Source of the DNA: Nocardiopsis sp. JB363
GTDB lineage: Bacteria; Actinomycetota; Actinomycetes; Streptosporangiales; Streptosporangiaceae
Direction: 5' to 3'
NCBI RefSeq assembly: GCF_900143625.1
Contig: NZ_FRFF01000125.1
Coordinates: 29,320-93,319 of the forward strand
DNA length: 64,000 nucleotides
Shown: in pieces, positions 9,909 through 22,444 of the stretch
How positions within the stretch are numbered: the first letter of the stretch is position 1
Layout: the number at the start of each line of letters is the position of its first letter
Translations under genes and position numbers: made by a program
Notes under the pieces: generated by a model
Databases searched by the model: none
What the model was told of the DNA's origin: nothing
What the model saw: the letters and a program-made list of their open reading frames with translations, nothing else

Positions 9909-10136
9909 ATGGACATCGCTGCGATCACCGGCAACATCAACACCATCGGCTACGGCATCAGCGTCATCGGCGCCGGTATCGGTGTCGGTATCGTGTTCGG
10001 TCTCGGTATGCAGGCCATCGCTCGCCAGCCCGAGGCCCGCGGCCCGCTGCAGACCAACATCTACCTCGGCTTCGCGCTGATCGAGGCCCTCGCCATCCTG
10101 GGCTTCGTTCTCGCCTTCGCCGCCCCCGGCGCCTAA
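9909..10136 (+). CDS. atpE: ATP synthase F0 subunit c
   Basis: A 75-residue proteolipid with two membrane helices joined by the polar loop RQPEARG. The proton-carrying carboxylate is Glu59 in FALIEALAILGF. The Gly-rich first helix (GAGIGVGIVFGLG) supports tight ring packing. Strong purine site aaaggga at ~9896 precedes ATG 9909. Gaps of 124 bases before and 51 after are usual for a gene needing extra translation. Confidence 0.97.
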   Translation: MDIAAITGNINTIGYGISVIGAGIGVGIVFGLGMQAIARQPEARGPLQTNIYLGFALIEALAILGFVLAFAAPGA

Positions 10137-10187
10137 GGCGTTTTGCCAACCGTTTCTGATGGCAACTGACGCGAAGGAGGGCTGACC

Positions 10188-10736
10188 ATGTTGGTGGAGT
10201 TGGCAGCCGATTACAACATTCTGCGAATCGACTGGGTGAAGTTCACCTTCGGTGCGATCGCGCTCGCCGTGGTCTACTTCTTTGTGGCCCGCAAGGCGGT
10301 CCCCAAGGTCATGAAGGTCCTCGACGAGCGTCACGACGCCATCGAGGGCGGCATCGAGCGAGCCAAGCGCGCCGAGGCCGAGGCCGAGGAGATTCGCCGG
10401 CAGTACCGCGAGAAGCTCGAAGAGTCGCATCGCGAGTACGCGCAGGAGCTTGAGAAGGCCAAGGAGCAGCGCACGGCGATCATCGCCGAGGCGCGCGAGG
10501 AGGCCCAGGTCGAGGCCCAGCGGATCATCGAGACCGCCAAGGCCCAGATCGAGGCCGACCGGCAGCAGGCCATGGCCCAGCTCCGCGGTGAGATCGGTTC
10601 CCTGTCCACTGAGCTCGCGACCCGCATCGTCGGGGAGTCGCTCAGTGACGGCGCGGCTCAGACCCGCGTGGTGGACCGGTTCCTGGAGGAACTGGAGCAG
10701 CAGGACGAGAGCGCGAAGCAAGCCGAGGTGCGCTGA
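10188..10736 (+). CDS. atpF: ATP synthase F0 subunit b
   Basis: A 182-residue peripheral-stalk protein with one N-terminal membrane helix (about residues 18-36) followed by a long highly charged coiled coil rich in Ala, Glu, Arg and Gln. It dimerises and links subunit a to the F1 head through delta. gaaggaggg immediately upstream is a strong ribosome site. The stop overlaps the atpH start (TGATG-type, shared A at 10736). Confidence 0.96.
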   Translation: MLVELAADYNILRIDWVKFTFGAIALAVVYFFVARKAVPKVMKVLDERHDAIEGGIERAKRAEAEAEEIRRQYREKLEESHREYAQELEKAKEQRTAIIAEAREEAQVEAQRIIETAKAQIEADRQQAMAQLRGEIGSLSTELATRIVGESLSDGAAQTRVVDRFLEELEQQDESAKQAEVR

Positions 10737-11557
10737 TGCGTGGTATCAGCCGTAACTCACTGGCTGAGGCGACCCGGCGCCTGGACGAGAACGTCCTGGC
10801 GTCGGCGGACGCCGCCCAGCACGCGGTCTCACTCGGCGGCGAGCTCTTCGAGGTCGTCGCCGTGCTCGGAGAAGAGCACTCCCTGCGCCGCTGGCTCGCG
10901 GACCAGGCCAACCCGGCTGAGAAGAAGACCGGCCTGATCGGTCAGATCCTCGATGGCAAGGTGTCGCCGTCCACGGTCATCGTGGTCAACGACGTCGTGT
11001 CCCAGCCGTGGGCGGGCCCCCGTGACATGGTGGACGCCCTGGAGCGCCTGGCGGTCTACGCGACCGTCGCCTCCGTCGAGGGCACCCGCCTGGACGAGCT
11101 TGAGGACGAACTGTTCCGTTTCGAGCGGATCGTCGTCGCGGAGCCGGACCTGCGTGCGGCTCTCACCCGTGAGGGCGTGGACGTTTCGCACCTGCATACC
11201 CTGGTCGAGAACCTGCTTTCGGGCAAGGTGAACTCCGCGACGCTGGCTCTGGTCAGCGAAGCCGTCACCCGCCCGCGGGGACGTACCCTGGAGCGGGCCC
11301 TCGACAACTTCGGGCAGTTGGTCGCCGAGCGCGCACAGCGCTACATCGCGGTGGTGCGCAGTGCGGTCGCGCTGAGCGAAGCACATCAGGAGCGTCTTCG
11401 GACGATCCTCCAGCGCAAGTACGGCCGTGAGATCCACCTGAACACCGAGGTCGTCCCCGAGATCGTGGGTGGGCTTTCCATCCAGGTGGGCGACGAGGTC
11501 ATCGACGGCACCATCGCCGGGCGAATCGCTGAGGTCCAGCGCCGTCTGGCCGGCTGA
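10736..11557 (+). CDS. atpH: ATP synthase F1 subunit delta
   Basis: A 273-residue OSCP/delta subunit joining the stalk to the F1 alpha/beta head. It is ~90 residues longer than the E. coli protein, as normal in actinobacteria, with an N-terminal extension (~1-90) before the delta domain. The conserved C-terminal region [21 protein letters not shown] is near residue 240. The start codon overlaps the atpF stop, indicating coupled translation. Confidence 0.95.
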   Translation: MRGISRNSLAEATRRLDENVLASADAAQHAVSLGGELFEVVAVLGEEHSLRRWLADQANPAEKKTGLIGQILDGKVSPSTVIVVNDVVSQPWAGPRDMVDALERLAVYATVASVEGTRLDELEDELFRFERIVVAEPDLRAALTREGVDVSHLHTLVENLLSGKVNSATLALVSEAVTRPRGRTLERALDNFGQLVAERAQRYIAVVRSAVALSEAHQERLRTILQRKYGREIHLNTEVVPEIVGGLSIQVGDEVIDGTIAGRIAEVQRRLAG

Positions 11558-11631
11558 CACACGCGAATGAACGCAAGGCAAGCACGCACGGCGCCGGCCC
11601 GGCGCCATTTGAGAGCAAGGACAACGCAGAG

Positions 11632-13272
<1,641 letters not shown>

Positions 13273-13275
13273 CCC

Positions 13276-15647
<2,372 letters not shown>

Positions 15648-15771
15648 GACTGCACGTCAGTGCCCTTGGTCGCGTGGCCGGGGGTGACGGGCGGGGCCAG
15701 CCAGGCGGGGTCGGGTATCGATTCGTACTCGGCCCCGCCGAACCCACCCGCTAGCCGAGGAGTTTGTGGCA

Positions 15772-16161
15772 GTGTCGAAGAAGCTTTTCGTCGAGATCGT
15801 CTCTCCCGACCGTGAGGTTTGGGCAGGCGAGGGCGACATGGTCATCGCGAAGACCGTCGAGGGCGAGATCGGCGTCATGCCCGGCCACGTGCCGGTGCTG
15901 TCGCTGCTCGCCGAGGACGCGGTCGTTCGCGTCCTGGGGGCCCGTGAGACCGGTGAGGTCAAGGCCGCCGCCCACGGCGGGTACGTCTCGGTGTCGGGTG
16001 AGGGTCGGGTGTCCATCCTCGCCGAGACCGCCGAGCTCGCCGAGGACATCGATGTGAACCGTGCGCGTCAGGCTCTGACGAGCGCGTCCGAGGGCGGCGA
16101 CAACGCCGCCGCTGGCCGTGCCCGCAGCCGTCTGCGCGCCGCGGGCGAGGAAGTCGCCTAG
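15772..16161 (+). CDS. atpC: ATP synthase F1 subunit epsilon
   Basis: A subunit of ~129-131 residues that links shaft rotation to regulation. The N-terminal beta sandwich (KKLFVEIVSPDREVWAGEGDMV, EGEIGVMPGHVPVLSLL) and C-terminal helices rich in Ala/Arg are visible. GTG 15772 has gaggag at a 9-base spacing; GTG 15766, two codons earlier, is the alternative but sits too close to that site. A 118-base gap separates it from atpD with no evident hairpin. Confidence 0.93.
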   Translation: MSKKLFVEIVSPDREVWAGEGDMVIAKTVEGEIGVMPGHVPVLSLLAEDAVVRVLGARETGEVKAAAHGGYVSVSGEGRVSILAETAELAEDIDVNRARQALTSASEGGDNAAAGRARSRLRAAGEEVA

Positions 16162-16183
16162 CGAAGTGAAAGAGGCGGGACGA

Positions 16184-16696
16184 GTGGTGGAGCAGCTGCC
16201 CGGAACACCGTGGTCGGAGTCCCTTTGGTGGGTGCTCCTGATCCTCGTCGCCGTCGTCTCGTTGGCGTTCCTCGCCGGTGCCCTGCGACGTTTCGTCCTG
16301 GTGCGCAGCGGTGGTGCCATCGAGTGCTATCTGCGTGTATGTGGGGGTAAGGGGCGCCGAGGTACCTGGCGTGTCGGTTTCGGCCGGTACGGCACGGAGA
16401 GCTTCGGCTGGTTCCCCGTCCTCTCGCTCAGACCGCGGCCGACAGTTCGACTGTCGCGCCGCGGTCTTCTCGTTGTGGGGCGGCGTTCCCAGGAGACCGG
16501 CGACGTGAATACCGGTGGGGAGCGTCGGGACGCGTCGCTACCGGGGGATGTGACGGTCCTGGAGATCGGCTGGATCCATCCGGACGGAAGCGACCCCGAG
16601 GAGGCGGTCTACGAGGTGGCGATGGGAGAGCGTCAGCTCACCGGCTTCCTGTCGTGGATCGAGTCGATGCCCCCGGGCACCCGCTGGCAGTCCTGA
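16184..16696 (+). CDS. DUF2550 membrane-anchored protein
   Basis: A ~170-residue protein with one N-terminal membrane helix ([22 protein letters not shown]) followed by a DUF2550 domain ([17 protein letters not shown] ... [33 protein letters not shown]). Function is unknown; the gene is a constant neighbour of atpC in actinobacteria. GTG 16184 is preferred because gaggcggga lies just before it; in-frame GTG 16166 and 16187 are alternatives. An Arg/Gly/Asp-rich loop near residue 110 looks disordered. Confidence 0.8.
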   Translation: MVEQLPGTPWSESLWWVLLILVAVVSLAFLAGALRRFVLVRSGGAIECYLRVCGGKGRRGTWRVGFGRYGTESFGWFPVLSLRPRPTVRLSRRGLLVVGRRSQETGDVNTGGERRDASLPGDVTVLEIGWIHPDGSDPEEAVYEVAMGERQLTGFLSWIESMPPGTRWQS

Positions 16697-16713
16697 ACCG
16701 CTCACGTACACGC

Positions 16714-16742
16714 GGCCCCGCATGGTTCACACCGGCGGGGCC
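16714..16742 (+). terminator. Terminator-like hairpin after DUF2550 gene
   Basis: ggccccgc (16714-16721) pairs with gcggggcc (16735-16742). An inner ggt/acc pairing shortens the loop, and the stem is followed by ggtgtgttt. It would end the atp-DUF2550 transcript. Confidence 0.45.
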
Positions 16743-16761
16743 GGTGTGTTTCCATGGCCGC

Positions 16762-17067
16762 ATGAGTACCATCGTCGCTTTCTCCGTGTCCCCGCTCGGT
16801 ACCGGTGAGTCCGTCGCGCCCGCGGTGGCGCGCGCGGTCCGGGTCGTTCGTGAGAGCGGGCTGCCCAACGAGACCTCCGCGATGTTCACCACCGTCGAAG
16901 GTGAGTGGGACGAGGTCATGGACGTGGTCAAGAGGGCCGTGGAGGCCGCCGGAGAGGGCGCGTCCCGGGTGAGCCTGACGATCAAGGCCGACATCCGCAA
17001 CGGTGTCAGCGACGGCCTGCACGAAAAGGTCGCGGCCGTCGAGCGCGAACTCGACGGCCAGGGCTGA
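16762..17067 (+). CDS. MTH1187-family thiamine-binding protein
   Basis: A 101-residue ferredoxin-like protein beginning [17 protein letters not shown], the family signature, with [19 protein letters not shown] near the C-terminus. Members (DUF77/YqgV-like) bind thiamine-related compounds and form tetramers; the physiological role is not settled. ATG 16762 gives the exact family length. There is no good ribosome site. The gene converges on the adenosyltransferase gene with a single base between the stops. Confidence 0.82.
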   Translation: MSTIVAFSVSPLGTGESVAPAVARAVRVVRESGLPNETSAMFTTVEGEWDEVMDVVKRAVEAAGEGASRVSLTIKADIRNGVSDGLHEKVAAVERELDGQG

Positions 17068-17068
17068 C

Positions 17069-17665
17069 TTACCGTTCCCCACCGGGCTTCCACAGGACCT
17101 CGTCGCCCTCCGCGGCCACGTACCGGCCGAGGATGAACAGGAGGTCGGAGAGGCGATTGAGGTACTGGGCGGTGAGCGGGTTGACGCTGTCGCCGTGTTC
17201 CTCGATGGCGGCCCATACCGAACGTTCCGCCCGCCGCACCACGATCCGTGCCGTGTGCACCAACGCCACGGTGGGGGAGCCGCCCGGCAGGATGAAGCTG
17301 CGCAGCGTGGGCAGGTCCGCGTTGTAGGTGTCGCAGGCCTCCTCCAGGCGCTCCACGTACTCGGGGAGGACGCGCAGCGGAGGGTACTCGGGGTCGGAGA
17401 CGATGGGTGTGGACAGGTCCGCGCCCAGGTCGAAGAGTTCGTTCTGTACCCGGACCAGCAGCGTCCGTACCTCCTCGGGGAGTTCGCCCATGGCCAGCGC
17501 GACCCCGATGGCGGCGTTGGCCTCCTCCGCGTCGGCGTACCCGGTGAGTCGGGTGTCGTTCTTGGAGGTCCTGCTCATGTCGCCGAGCGACGTCGTCCCG
17601 GCGTCGCCGGTCCGGGTGTAGATCTTCGACAGTACGACCGGCTTGTCCGTGTCCCGTTTGGTCAT
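17069..17665 (-). CDS. Cob(I)alamin adenosyltransferase (PduO type)
   Basis: A 198-residue PduO-type enzyme converting cob(I)alamin and ATP to adenosylcobalamin. The N-terminal ATP-binding motif KIYTRTGDAGTTSLGD, the LTGYADAEEANAAIG stretch, and the C-terminal VVRRAERSVW...LNRLSDLLFILGR region are intact. The ATG is preceded on the minus strand by TAGGCT and seven bases, so the mRNA is probably leaderless. Adenosylcobalamin is the cofactor of the acyl-CoA mutase at 36899-38629, with MeaB and the epimerase also in the window. Upstream lies a probable 6C RNA and a C-loop hairpin. Confidence 0.92.
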   Translation of the reverse strand: MTKRDTDKPVVLSKIYTRTGDAGTTSLGDMSRTSKNDTRLTGYADAEEANAAIGVALAMGELPEEVRTLLVRVQNELFDLGADLSTPIVSDPEYPPLRVLPEYVERLEEACDTYNADLPTLRSFILPGGSPTVALVHTARIVVRRAERSVWAAIEEHGDSVNPLTAQYLNRLSDLLFILGRYVAAEGDEVLWKPGGER

Positions 17666-17771
17666 GGGCCTCAGCCTAGGGGAGCGCCTTCCGCGGGGCC
17701 TCCGTCGGTCCGGGGTGGGAGAGGTGTTCGGGGGAGCCCTGAGCACAGTAATGTCACGGAGAATAACTGTT

Positions 17772-17792
17772 CGATATCGGGGGGTGATATCG
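17772..17792 (-). other. Third C-run hairpin upstream of adenosyltransferase gene
   Basis: On the minus strand cgatatc-acccccc-gatatcg forms a perfect 7-bp stem with a six-C loop, the same loop type as in the 6C RNA ~110 bases upstream. It could be part of a longer transcript or an operator palindrome. Confidence 0.4.
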
Positions 17793-17862
17793 GCGCGTCC
17801 CGCTGATACCTTGGGGCACAAGGGAGCTACAGACAGTAGTTTCCGGTAGTGTTCGCGCACAA

Positions 17863-17965
17863 CGTCCCCGGGCGGGACAGAGGGGGACTGCCCGGACGGA
17901 TGGCGCGGGGGGAGACACCACTGAGAGCGGGTGGCGTGGAACCGGGGGGTTCACGCCACCCGCCC
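17863..17965 (-). ncRNA. Probable 6C small RNA
   Basis: Minus strand, 5' to 3'. Hairpin 1 (17963-17927) has a 12-bp perfect stem gcgggtggcgtg/cacgccacccgc enclosing a six-C run. Hairpin 2 (17921-17900) is gtggtgt-ctcccccc-gcgccat with a second six-C loop. Two adjacent hairpins each with at least six Cs is the defining feature of the actinobacterial 6C RNA class. A GC-rich hairpin (17897-17864) follows and may end the transcript, though no U-run is present. The plus strand would have G loops, so the minus strand is chosen. Boundaries are estimates. It lies between the M28 peptidase gene and the adenosyltransferase gene. Confidence 0.65.
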
Positions 17966-18005
17966 TTTCATTTGTCAGGGCAGGCCACTGGAGCCGGCCG
18001 GCCTG

Positions 18006-19490
18006 CTAACGGACCCAGGCCTCGCCCAGGCGCGGCAGGTCCACCGGGGCTGGGGCGCTGAAGGGCAGCACACCGTTGACCGGCAACGTGTTGTCGGCGA
18101 GGAACTCCACGCCGTGCGCGCCCGCCGCCGACAGTTCGGCCACCGAGTCCCAGTTGATGTTCTCCATCGTGTCGTCCGGCGTGTGGTAATACGGGTCGAA
18201 CATCTCGCCCTCGTCACCGCCGTACCACTCGACCTGCTCTTCGGACTTGATGCCGTCGGCGCCGGAGAACAGACCACCGGACGGGATCCCCGCCTGCATG
18301 AAGGCCGAGTAGTCGCTGCGCCCGCTCAGCACGCCGGGCTCGCTGACCTGGTCCTGACCCTCGAAGTAGTCCTCGAAGACCTTGGAGATCGCACCGGAGC
18401 CGGACGGGGCACCGCCGGATTCGGGCAGGTCCATACGGCCGTCCAGCACGAAGCGGCCGTAGTTGTGTGAGCCGATCATGTCGAAGTTCAGGTAGAGGGC
18501 GACGTCGTCGACCTCCTGCTCGGACAGGCTCGCGACGTACTCGTTGGAGCCGACCAGGCCGGACTCCTCGGTGCCCCAGAAGGCGAAGCGGACCTTGTTG
18601 TTCGGGTCCTCCTTCTCGGCCAGGCGCAGGGCGGTCTCCAGGACGAAGGCGACGCCGCTGCCGTTGTCGTTGATGCCCGGGCCCTCTTCGACGCTGTCCA
18701 GGTGGCCGCCGACGACCACCACGTTGTCGTCCTTGCCACCGGGGGTCTCGGCCAGAACGTTGTAGGAGCTCTCCTGGCTGACCTCCGAGTCCACGGTGAC
18801 CTGGAGTTCCAGGTCCGAGGCCGCCAACAGGTCCGCGCCGACCAGGCCGGAGACACCGATGGCCGGGATGCCGGACGACTCCCCGACGGTGCCGAGGAAG
18901 ACCTCGTCCTCGTTGTTGACGACCACGGCCGCGGCGGCCCCGGCGTCGGCGGAGTTCTGCACCTTGTCACCGAACGGGCAGGAGCCGCGGACCGTGATGG
19001 CGATGGCGCCCTCGGGGAAGTCGGCGAAGTCGTCGGGGGAGCAGCCGCTCTCCTCGCTGTCGGGGTTGACCGCGATGGCCGGGGCGGTCACGTCACCGGG
19101 GCCGGAGTAGCTCATGGTGACGTAGTCCTCGTCGAGCTCGTACCGGCGCTCGTCCGGGGCGTTCTGGGCGAGCACCGCGGGGGTGTTCTCCCGCCAGGCC
19201 TCGTATTCGTACTCGTGGCGGTAGGGCTCGTAGCCGGCGCGTTCGAGCTGGTCCTCGATGTAGAGGGCCGCGACGTCGTAGCCGGGGGTGCCACTGGCCC
19301 GGTTTCCGCCGTTGTACTCGGCGATGGTGTCGAGGTTGGTCAGGTGGGCCTCGATCGCCTCGGCGGTCACCGACTCGGAGAGGGGCATTTCGTTGGCGTG
19401 GGCCGGGCCGCTCGCCAGGGTGCCCGCGGTGAGGCACAGGGCGGCCAGACCCGCGGTGGCGGCTCTGTGCCGTTGATGGTTCGGACGCAC
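18006..19490 (-). CDS. Secreted M28-family zinc aminopeptidase with PA domain
   Basis: A 494-residue exported metallopeptidase similar to the Streptomyces griseus aminopeptidase group. The signal peptide is RPNHQRHRAATAGLAALCLT ... GPAHA. A PA domain (about residues 160-240, ending GDKVQNSADAGAAAAVVVNN) precedes the M28 catalytic domain. Zinc and catalytic residues are visible: GGHLDSVEEGPGINDNGSG (His and bridging Asp), WGTEESGLVGS (catalytic Glu and ligand Glu), NFDMIGS (Asp) and YYHTPDDT (His). GTG 19490 has a strong GGAGGAA site upstream and gives a clean signal peptide; the longer reading frame upstream does not. Likely releases N-terminal residues from extracellular peptides. Confidence 0.92.
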   Translation of the reverse strand: MRPNHQRHRAATAGLAALCLTAGTLASGPAHANEMPLSESVTAEAIEAHLTNLDTIAEYNGGNRASGTPGYDVAALYIEDQLERAGYEPYRHEYEYEAWRENTPAVLAQNAPDERRYELDEDYVTMSYSGPGDVTAPAIAVNPDSEESGCSPDDFADFPEGAIAITVRGSCPFGDKVQNSADAGAAAAVVVNNEDEVFLGTVGESSGIPAIGVSGLVGADLLAASDLELQVTVDSEVSQESSYNVLAETPGGKDDNVVVVGGHLDSVEEGPGINDNGSGVAFVLETALRLAEKEDPNNKVRFAFWGTEESGLVGSNEYVASLSEQEVDDVALYLNFDMIGSHNYGRFVLDGRMDLPESGGAPSGSGAISKVFEDYFEGQDQVSEPGVLSGRSDYSAFMQAGIPSGGLFSGADGIKSEEQVEWYGGDEGEMFDPYYHTPDDTMENINWDSVAELSAAGAHGVEFLADNTLPVNGVLPFSAPAPVDLPRLGEAWVR

Positions 19491-19743
19491 GATGCTTCCT
19501 CCGGTGTACGGGGGTCCATCGAACCGTGGTGTGGGGGATGGACTCTTGGGGCGGGCGAGGTACCGGAGAAGCCTCGCACCGCTGGGGTCCGGCGGCAAGG
19601 GTGGGCACACGACATTGCCACAATCAGCCACAGGCCTGACACGTTGATGGACACTGTGGTTGGATGGTCGACCCGTTTCGACCGGATCGTCTTGATCGCT
19701 GAGCCAGGATGATGGCAGGGGCGAGCGCCTACCAGAGCGCCTG

Positions 19744-20397
19744 CTACCGGCCCTCGTCCTGGTGTTTGCGCTGCCGATACTCGACGCCGACGCCGCCCAT
19801 CACCGCGATCCCGCGGATGTGCACGATCGGGGCGCCCGGCTCCACCACGCTGGGGGTGTTCCCCTCGATCCCGAAGCCGCCCATGATCGGAAGGCCGTGC
19901 ACGCGCACCTGGATGTCGTCGGGAACGATGATCCCGATGCCGCCCATGGCCGTGCCGATCCAGATGGTCGTCTCGCGTTGGGTGAACCTGGCCTCGCGCA
20001 GGTCGAGTTCGATACCGCCCATCACCGCCACGGCGGTGAACGAGCCCGGGACGATCCAGCTCCCGGACCGGTCGGCCCCGCCCATGAGGACCAGCGCGGC
20101 GCGGCTGCTGGGCGGCATGTCCACGATCCGGCCCGCACCGTAGACGGGACGGGGCGAACGGAAGTCGCTGGGGGCCGGCATCGGCGCCGCGCCGGTGTCC
20201 GGCAGGTCCCGGGTGATGGGGACGAGTTCGCCGAGGGTCTTGGCGCGGTAGACCGCGTCCAGACGATCCCCGTGCTCGTCGGGGTCCAGGCGGCCCTCGG
20301 CCAGGGCCTCCCGGAGACGGTGTGCGACGGAGTCACGGTCGGCGTCCGACGCCCGCATCCGTGCGTTGTCGTTCTCGTGGGGGGTGAGTTCGCTCAT
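19744..20397 (-). CDS. DUF1707 / LiaF-like envelope-response protein
   Basis: A ~217-residue protein. The N-terminal DUF1707 domain is MRASDADRDSVAHRLREALAEGRLDPDEHGDRL (residues ~14-46). The C-terminal half has five Met-Gly-Gly beta repeats (LMGGADRSGSW, VMGGIELDLREA, AMGGIGIIVPDD, IMGGFGIEG, VMGGVGVEY), as in LiaF/DUF2154 cell-envelope stress proteins. There is no membrane helix. ATG 20397 has a weak ggtgg site; ATG 20409 is an alternative. It lies next to a histidine kinase/response regulator pair, suggesting a LiaFSR-like role. That role is inferred. Confidence 0.82.
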   Translation of the reverse strand: MSELTPHENDNARMRASDADRDSVAHRLREALAEGRLDPDEHGDRLDAVYRAKTLGELVPITRDLPDTGAAPMPAPSDFRSPRPVYGAGRIVDMPPSSRAALVLMGGADRSGSWIVPGSFTAVAVMGGIELDLREARFTQRETTIWIGTAMGGIGIIVPDDIQVRVHGLPIMGGFGIEGNTPSVVEPGAPIVHIRGIAVMGGVGVEYRQRKHQDEGR

Positions 20398-20452
20398 CTT
20401 GTCCACCATAGTTCGATTGTTCCGCTGGTACGCGGATCCGGTATCCGGGAAA

Positions 20453-20466
20453 GCCCCTGAGGGGGC
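20453..20466 (-). terminator. Terminator-like hairpin after response regulator gene
   Basis: On the minus strand gcccc-ctca-ggggc is followed by tttccc, 10 bases after the response regulator stop. Confidence 0.5.
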
Positions 20467-20475
20467 CCTGAGATC

Positions 20476-21114
20476 TCACTTTTCGGGGAGCAACCCGCGA
20501 CGCAGCGCCTGCGAGACCGCCGCGGTCCGGTCGCCTACCCCCAGTTTCTCGTACGCCCGCATCAAGTGGGTTTTGACGGTGGTGGCGCTGATGTGCAGGG
20601 CCCGTCCGATCGCTGCGTTGGTGCGCCCCTCCGCCGCCAACCGCAGCACCTCCACCTCGCGTGGTGAGAGCACCGCCGGCTTCTCCGGTTCGGGTTTCCG
20701 CCGTACCCGGGAGAGCAGCTTCCCGGCCAGGCGTCCACTGAGCACCGTCTCGCCGCGGGCCGCGGACCGCACCGCGTCGGCCAGTTCCGCGCTCGGGGTG
20801 TCCTTGAGCAGGTAGCCGGTGGCACCCGCTTCGACCGCGCGCAGGATGTCGGAGTCGGTGTCATAGGTGGTGAGCACCAGCACGTGGACGCCGGGGTGGT
20901 CGGCACGGATCCGTTCGGTGGCCTCCGCCCCGTCGCCGCCGGGCATGCGCAGGTCCATCAGGACCACGTCGGGTTCCAGGGCGGCCACCCGGGCGACCGC
21001 CTCGGGTCCCGAACCGGCCTCGCCGACGATGTCCAGGTCGGGTTCGGAACTGAGCATGCCGCGAATGCCCTCGCGGACCACGGGGTGGTCGTCCACCAGC
21101 AGGACACGGATCAT
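20476..21114 (-). CDS. NarL/LuxR-type response regulator
   Basis: A 212-residue two-component regulator. The receiver domain begins MIRVLLVDDHPVVREGIRGML; the phosphoacceptor Asp lies in VVLMDLRMPGGDG, the switch Thr in VLVLTTYD and the conserved Lys in YLLKDTP. The LuxR-type helix-turn-helix (LSPREVEVLRLAAEGRTNAAIGRALHISATTVKTHL) occupies residues ~145-205. ATG 21114 is the family start, with aaggag ~12 bases upstream; GTG 21144, overlapping the kinase stop as GTGA, would add ten residues. Co-transcribed with the kinase and ABC transporter genes. Confidence 0.94.
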   Translation of the reverse strand: MIRVLLVDDHPVVREGIRGMLSSEPDLDIVGEAGSGPEAVARVAALEPDVVLMDLRMPGGDGAEATERIRADHPGVHVLVLTTYDTDSDILRAVEAGATGYLLKDTPSAELADAVRSAARGETVLSGRLAGKLLSRVRRKPEPEKPAVLSPREVEVLRLAAEGRTNAAIGRALHISATTVKTHLMRAYEKLGVGDRTAAVSQALRRGLLPEK

Positions 21115-21140
21115 GGTGCGGCCCTTCTCCTTCGGTCCGG

Positions 21141-22439
21141 TCACGCGCCCGGACCATCGTTCGTATCGTCGTTCGCGTCGTCCCGGGGGTCGTCGCGAGG
21201 GATGGTGAGACGGACGGTGGTGCCCCTGCCCGGCTCACTGTCCAGGTCCAGGATCCCGCCGACCGCCTCGGCCCGATTGCGCATGTTCGCCAACCCGTTG
21301 CCATCGGAGGAGCGCGAGGTGTCGAAACCTGCACCGTCGTCGGCAACGGTCAGGGCGACACCGACGTCGGTGTAGGCGAGGGTGACCCGGGCGCTCCCGG
21401 CCCCGGCGTGCTTGCGGACGTTGGCCAGGGCCTCCTGAGCGGTGCGCAGCAGACACACCCGCAGGTCGTTGGAGAGTTCCTCGGGGACGCCCGTGACCGT
21501 CGCGGTCACCTCGATGCCCAGCTCCCGACCGAGCCGTTCCCCGATCCGGGCGAGCGCCCCGTCCAGATCGTCCTCCACCGTGACCGCCTGTCGGGCGGCG
21601 ACCATCGCGCGCGCCTCGGCCAGGTTCTCGGCGGCGGTCTCGCGCATCAACGCCAGGTGGCGACGGGCGGTCGCGGGGTCGGTGTCCAGCTCCGACTCCA
21701 CCGCCTGGGTCAGGGTGATGATGCTGGTGAAGCCCTGGGCGAGGGTGTCGTGCAGTTCCCGGGCCAACCGTTCGCGTTCGGTCATCGCCCCCGCCTCCTC
21801 GGACAGCCGGGCGGCCTCCCGGCGGCTGCTGCTCAGTTGTTCGATGAGCTCGAATCGTTCGGCGCTCTGGAAGATGATGCGTTCGATCCAGCCGCTGAAC
21901 CACAGGGCGTACCCCAGGATCGCCCCGTTGATCAGCAGGGAGATTCCGACGAACTCCCAGTCCTTCCGACCCAGCAGACCCGCCAACAGAGAGGGACACA
22001 GCAACAGCACGGCCAGGGTGGGCACGGCGTACGTGCTGCCCACGGTCATGAACAACGCCGGGGCGATCGCGACCAGCGAGATCATCAGGGTGGGGTTGAG
22101 GATGACCGCGGGCAGGGCCGGAAGCAGGAACAGCAGCATCAGACCCAGCGACCGCCGGTTTCCGGGCAGGTCGCTGTCGACGCTGAGCACGGGGCGGGCG
22201 AACACGAAGTACACCACGAGGACCGTGGCCATCAGTGCCGCCGTCGCCCATCGCCACCGCTCCGGCCCACTGATCAGCGCGAGCGCGATCATGGCGAGCA
22301 TCGCGACGGTGAAGGTGAGATGCCACCATCGGCCCAGATCCCACGCGTGCCACTCGACCGAGGGGCGGGTCTTGCGGCGCCGGGATCCGGACCCCGGGGC
22401 GGCGGTGCCCTCGACGTCCTCCGGGCCCGGATCCGTCAT
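21141..22439 (-). CDS. Sensor histidine kinase (HisKA_3 / DesK-NarX type)
   Basis: A 432-residue membrane kinase. Six hydrophobic segments occupy residues ~45-200, with only short extracellular loops, the intramembrane-sensing layout. The dimerisation/phosphoacceptor helix is ERERLARELHDTLAQGFTSI, with His as the phosphorylated residue. The HATPase domain shows VADDGAGFD and GNGLANMRNRAEAVGG boxes. The start at 22439 lies 6 bases past the permease stop. The signal is probably envelope-related, judged from the adjacent ABC transporter and LiaF-like gene; this is inference. Confidence 0.93.
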   Translation of the reverse strand: MTDPGPEDVEGTAAPGSGSRRRKTRPSVEWHAWDLGRWWHLTFTVAMLAMIALALISGPERWRWATAALMATVLVVYFVFARPVLSVDSDLPGNRRSLGLMLLFLLPALPAVILNPTLMISLVAIAPALFMTVGSTYAVPTLAVLLLCPSLLAGLLGRKDWEFVGISLLINGAILGYALWFSGWIERIIFQSAERFELIEQLSSSRREAARLSEEAGAMTERERLARELHDTLAQGFTSIITLTQAVESELDTDPATARRHLALMRETAAENLAEARAMVAARQAVTVEDDLDGALARIGERLGRELGIEVTATVTGVPEELSNDLRVCLLRTAQEALANVRKHAGAGSARVTLAYTDVGVALTVADDGAGFDTSRSSDGNGLANMRNRAEAVGGILDLDSEPGRGTTVRLTIPRDDPRDDANDDTNDGPGA

Positions 22440-22444
22440 CACGT

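Larger units (their letters stand above)
17666..18005. other. 340-base intergenic region with structured RNA and pduO promoter
   Basis: On the minus strand this region holds, in order: a weak hairpin after the M28 peptidase stop (caggcc...ggcctg), the 6C-like RNA, a GC hairpin, a third C-run hairpin, and the TAGGCT -10 of the adenosyltransferase gene (17678-17673). No coding sequence is supported. Confidence 0.6.
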
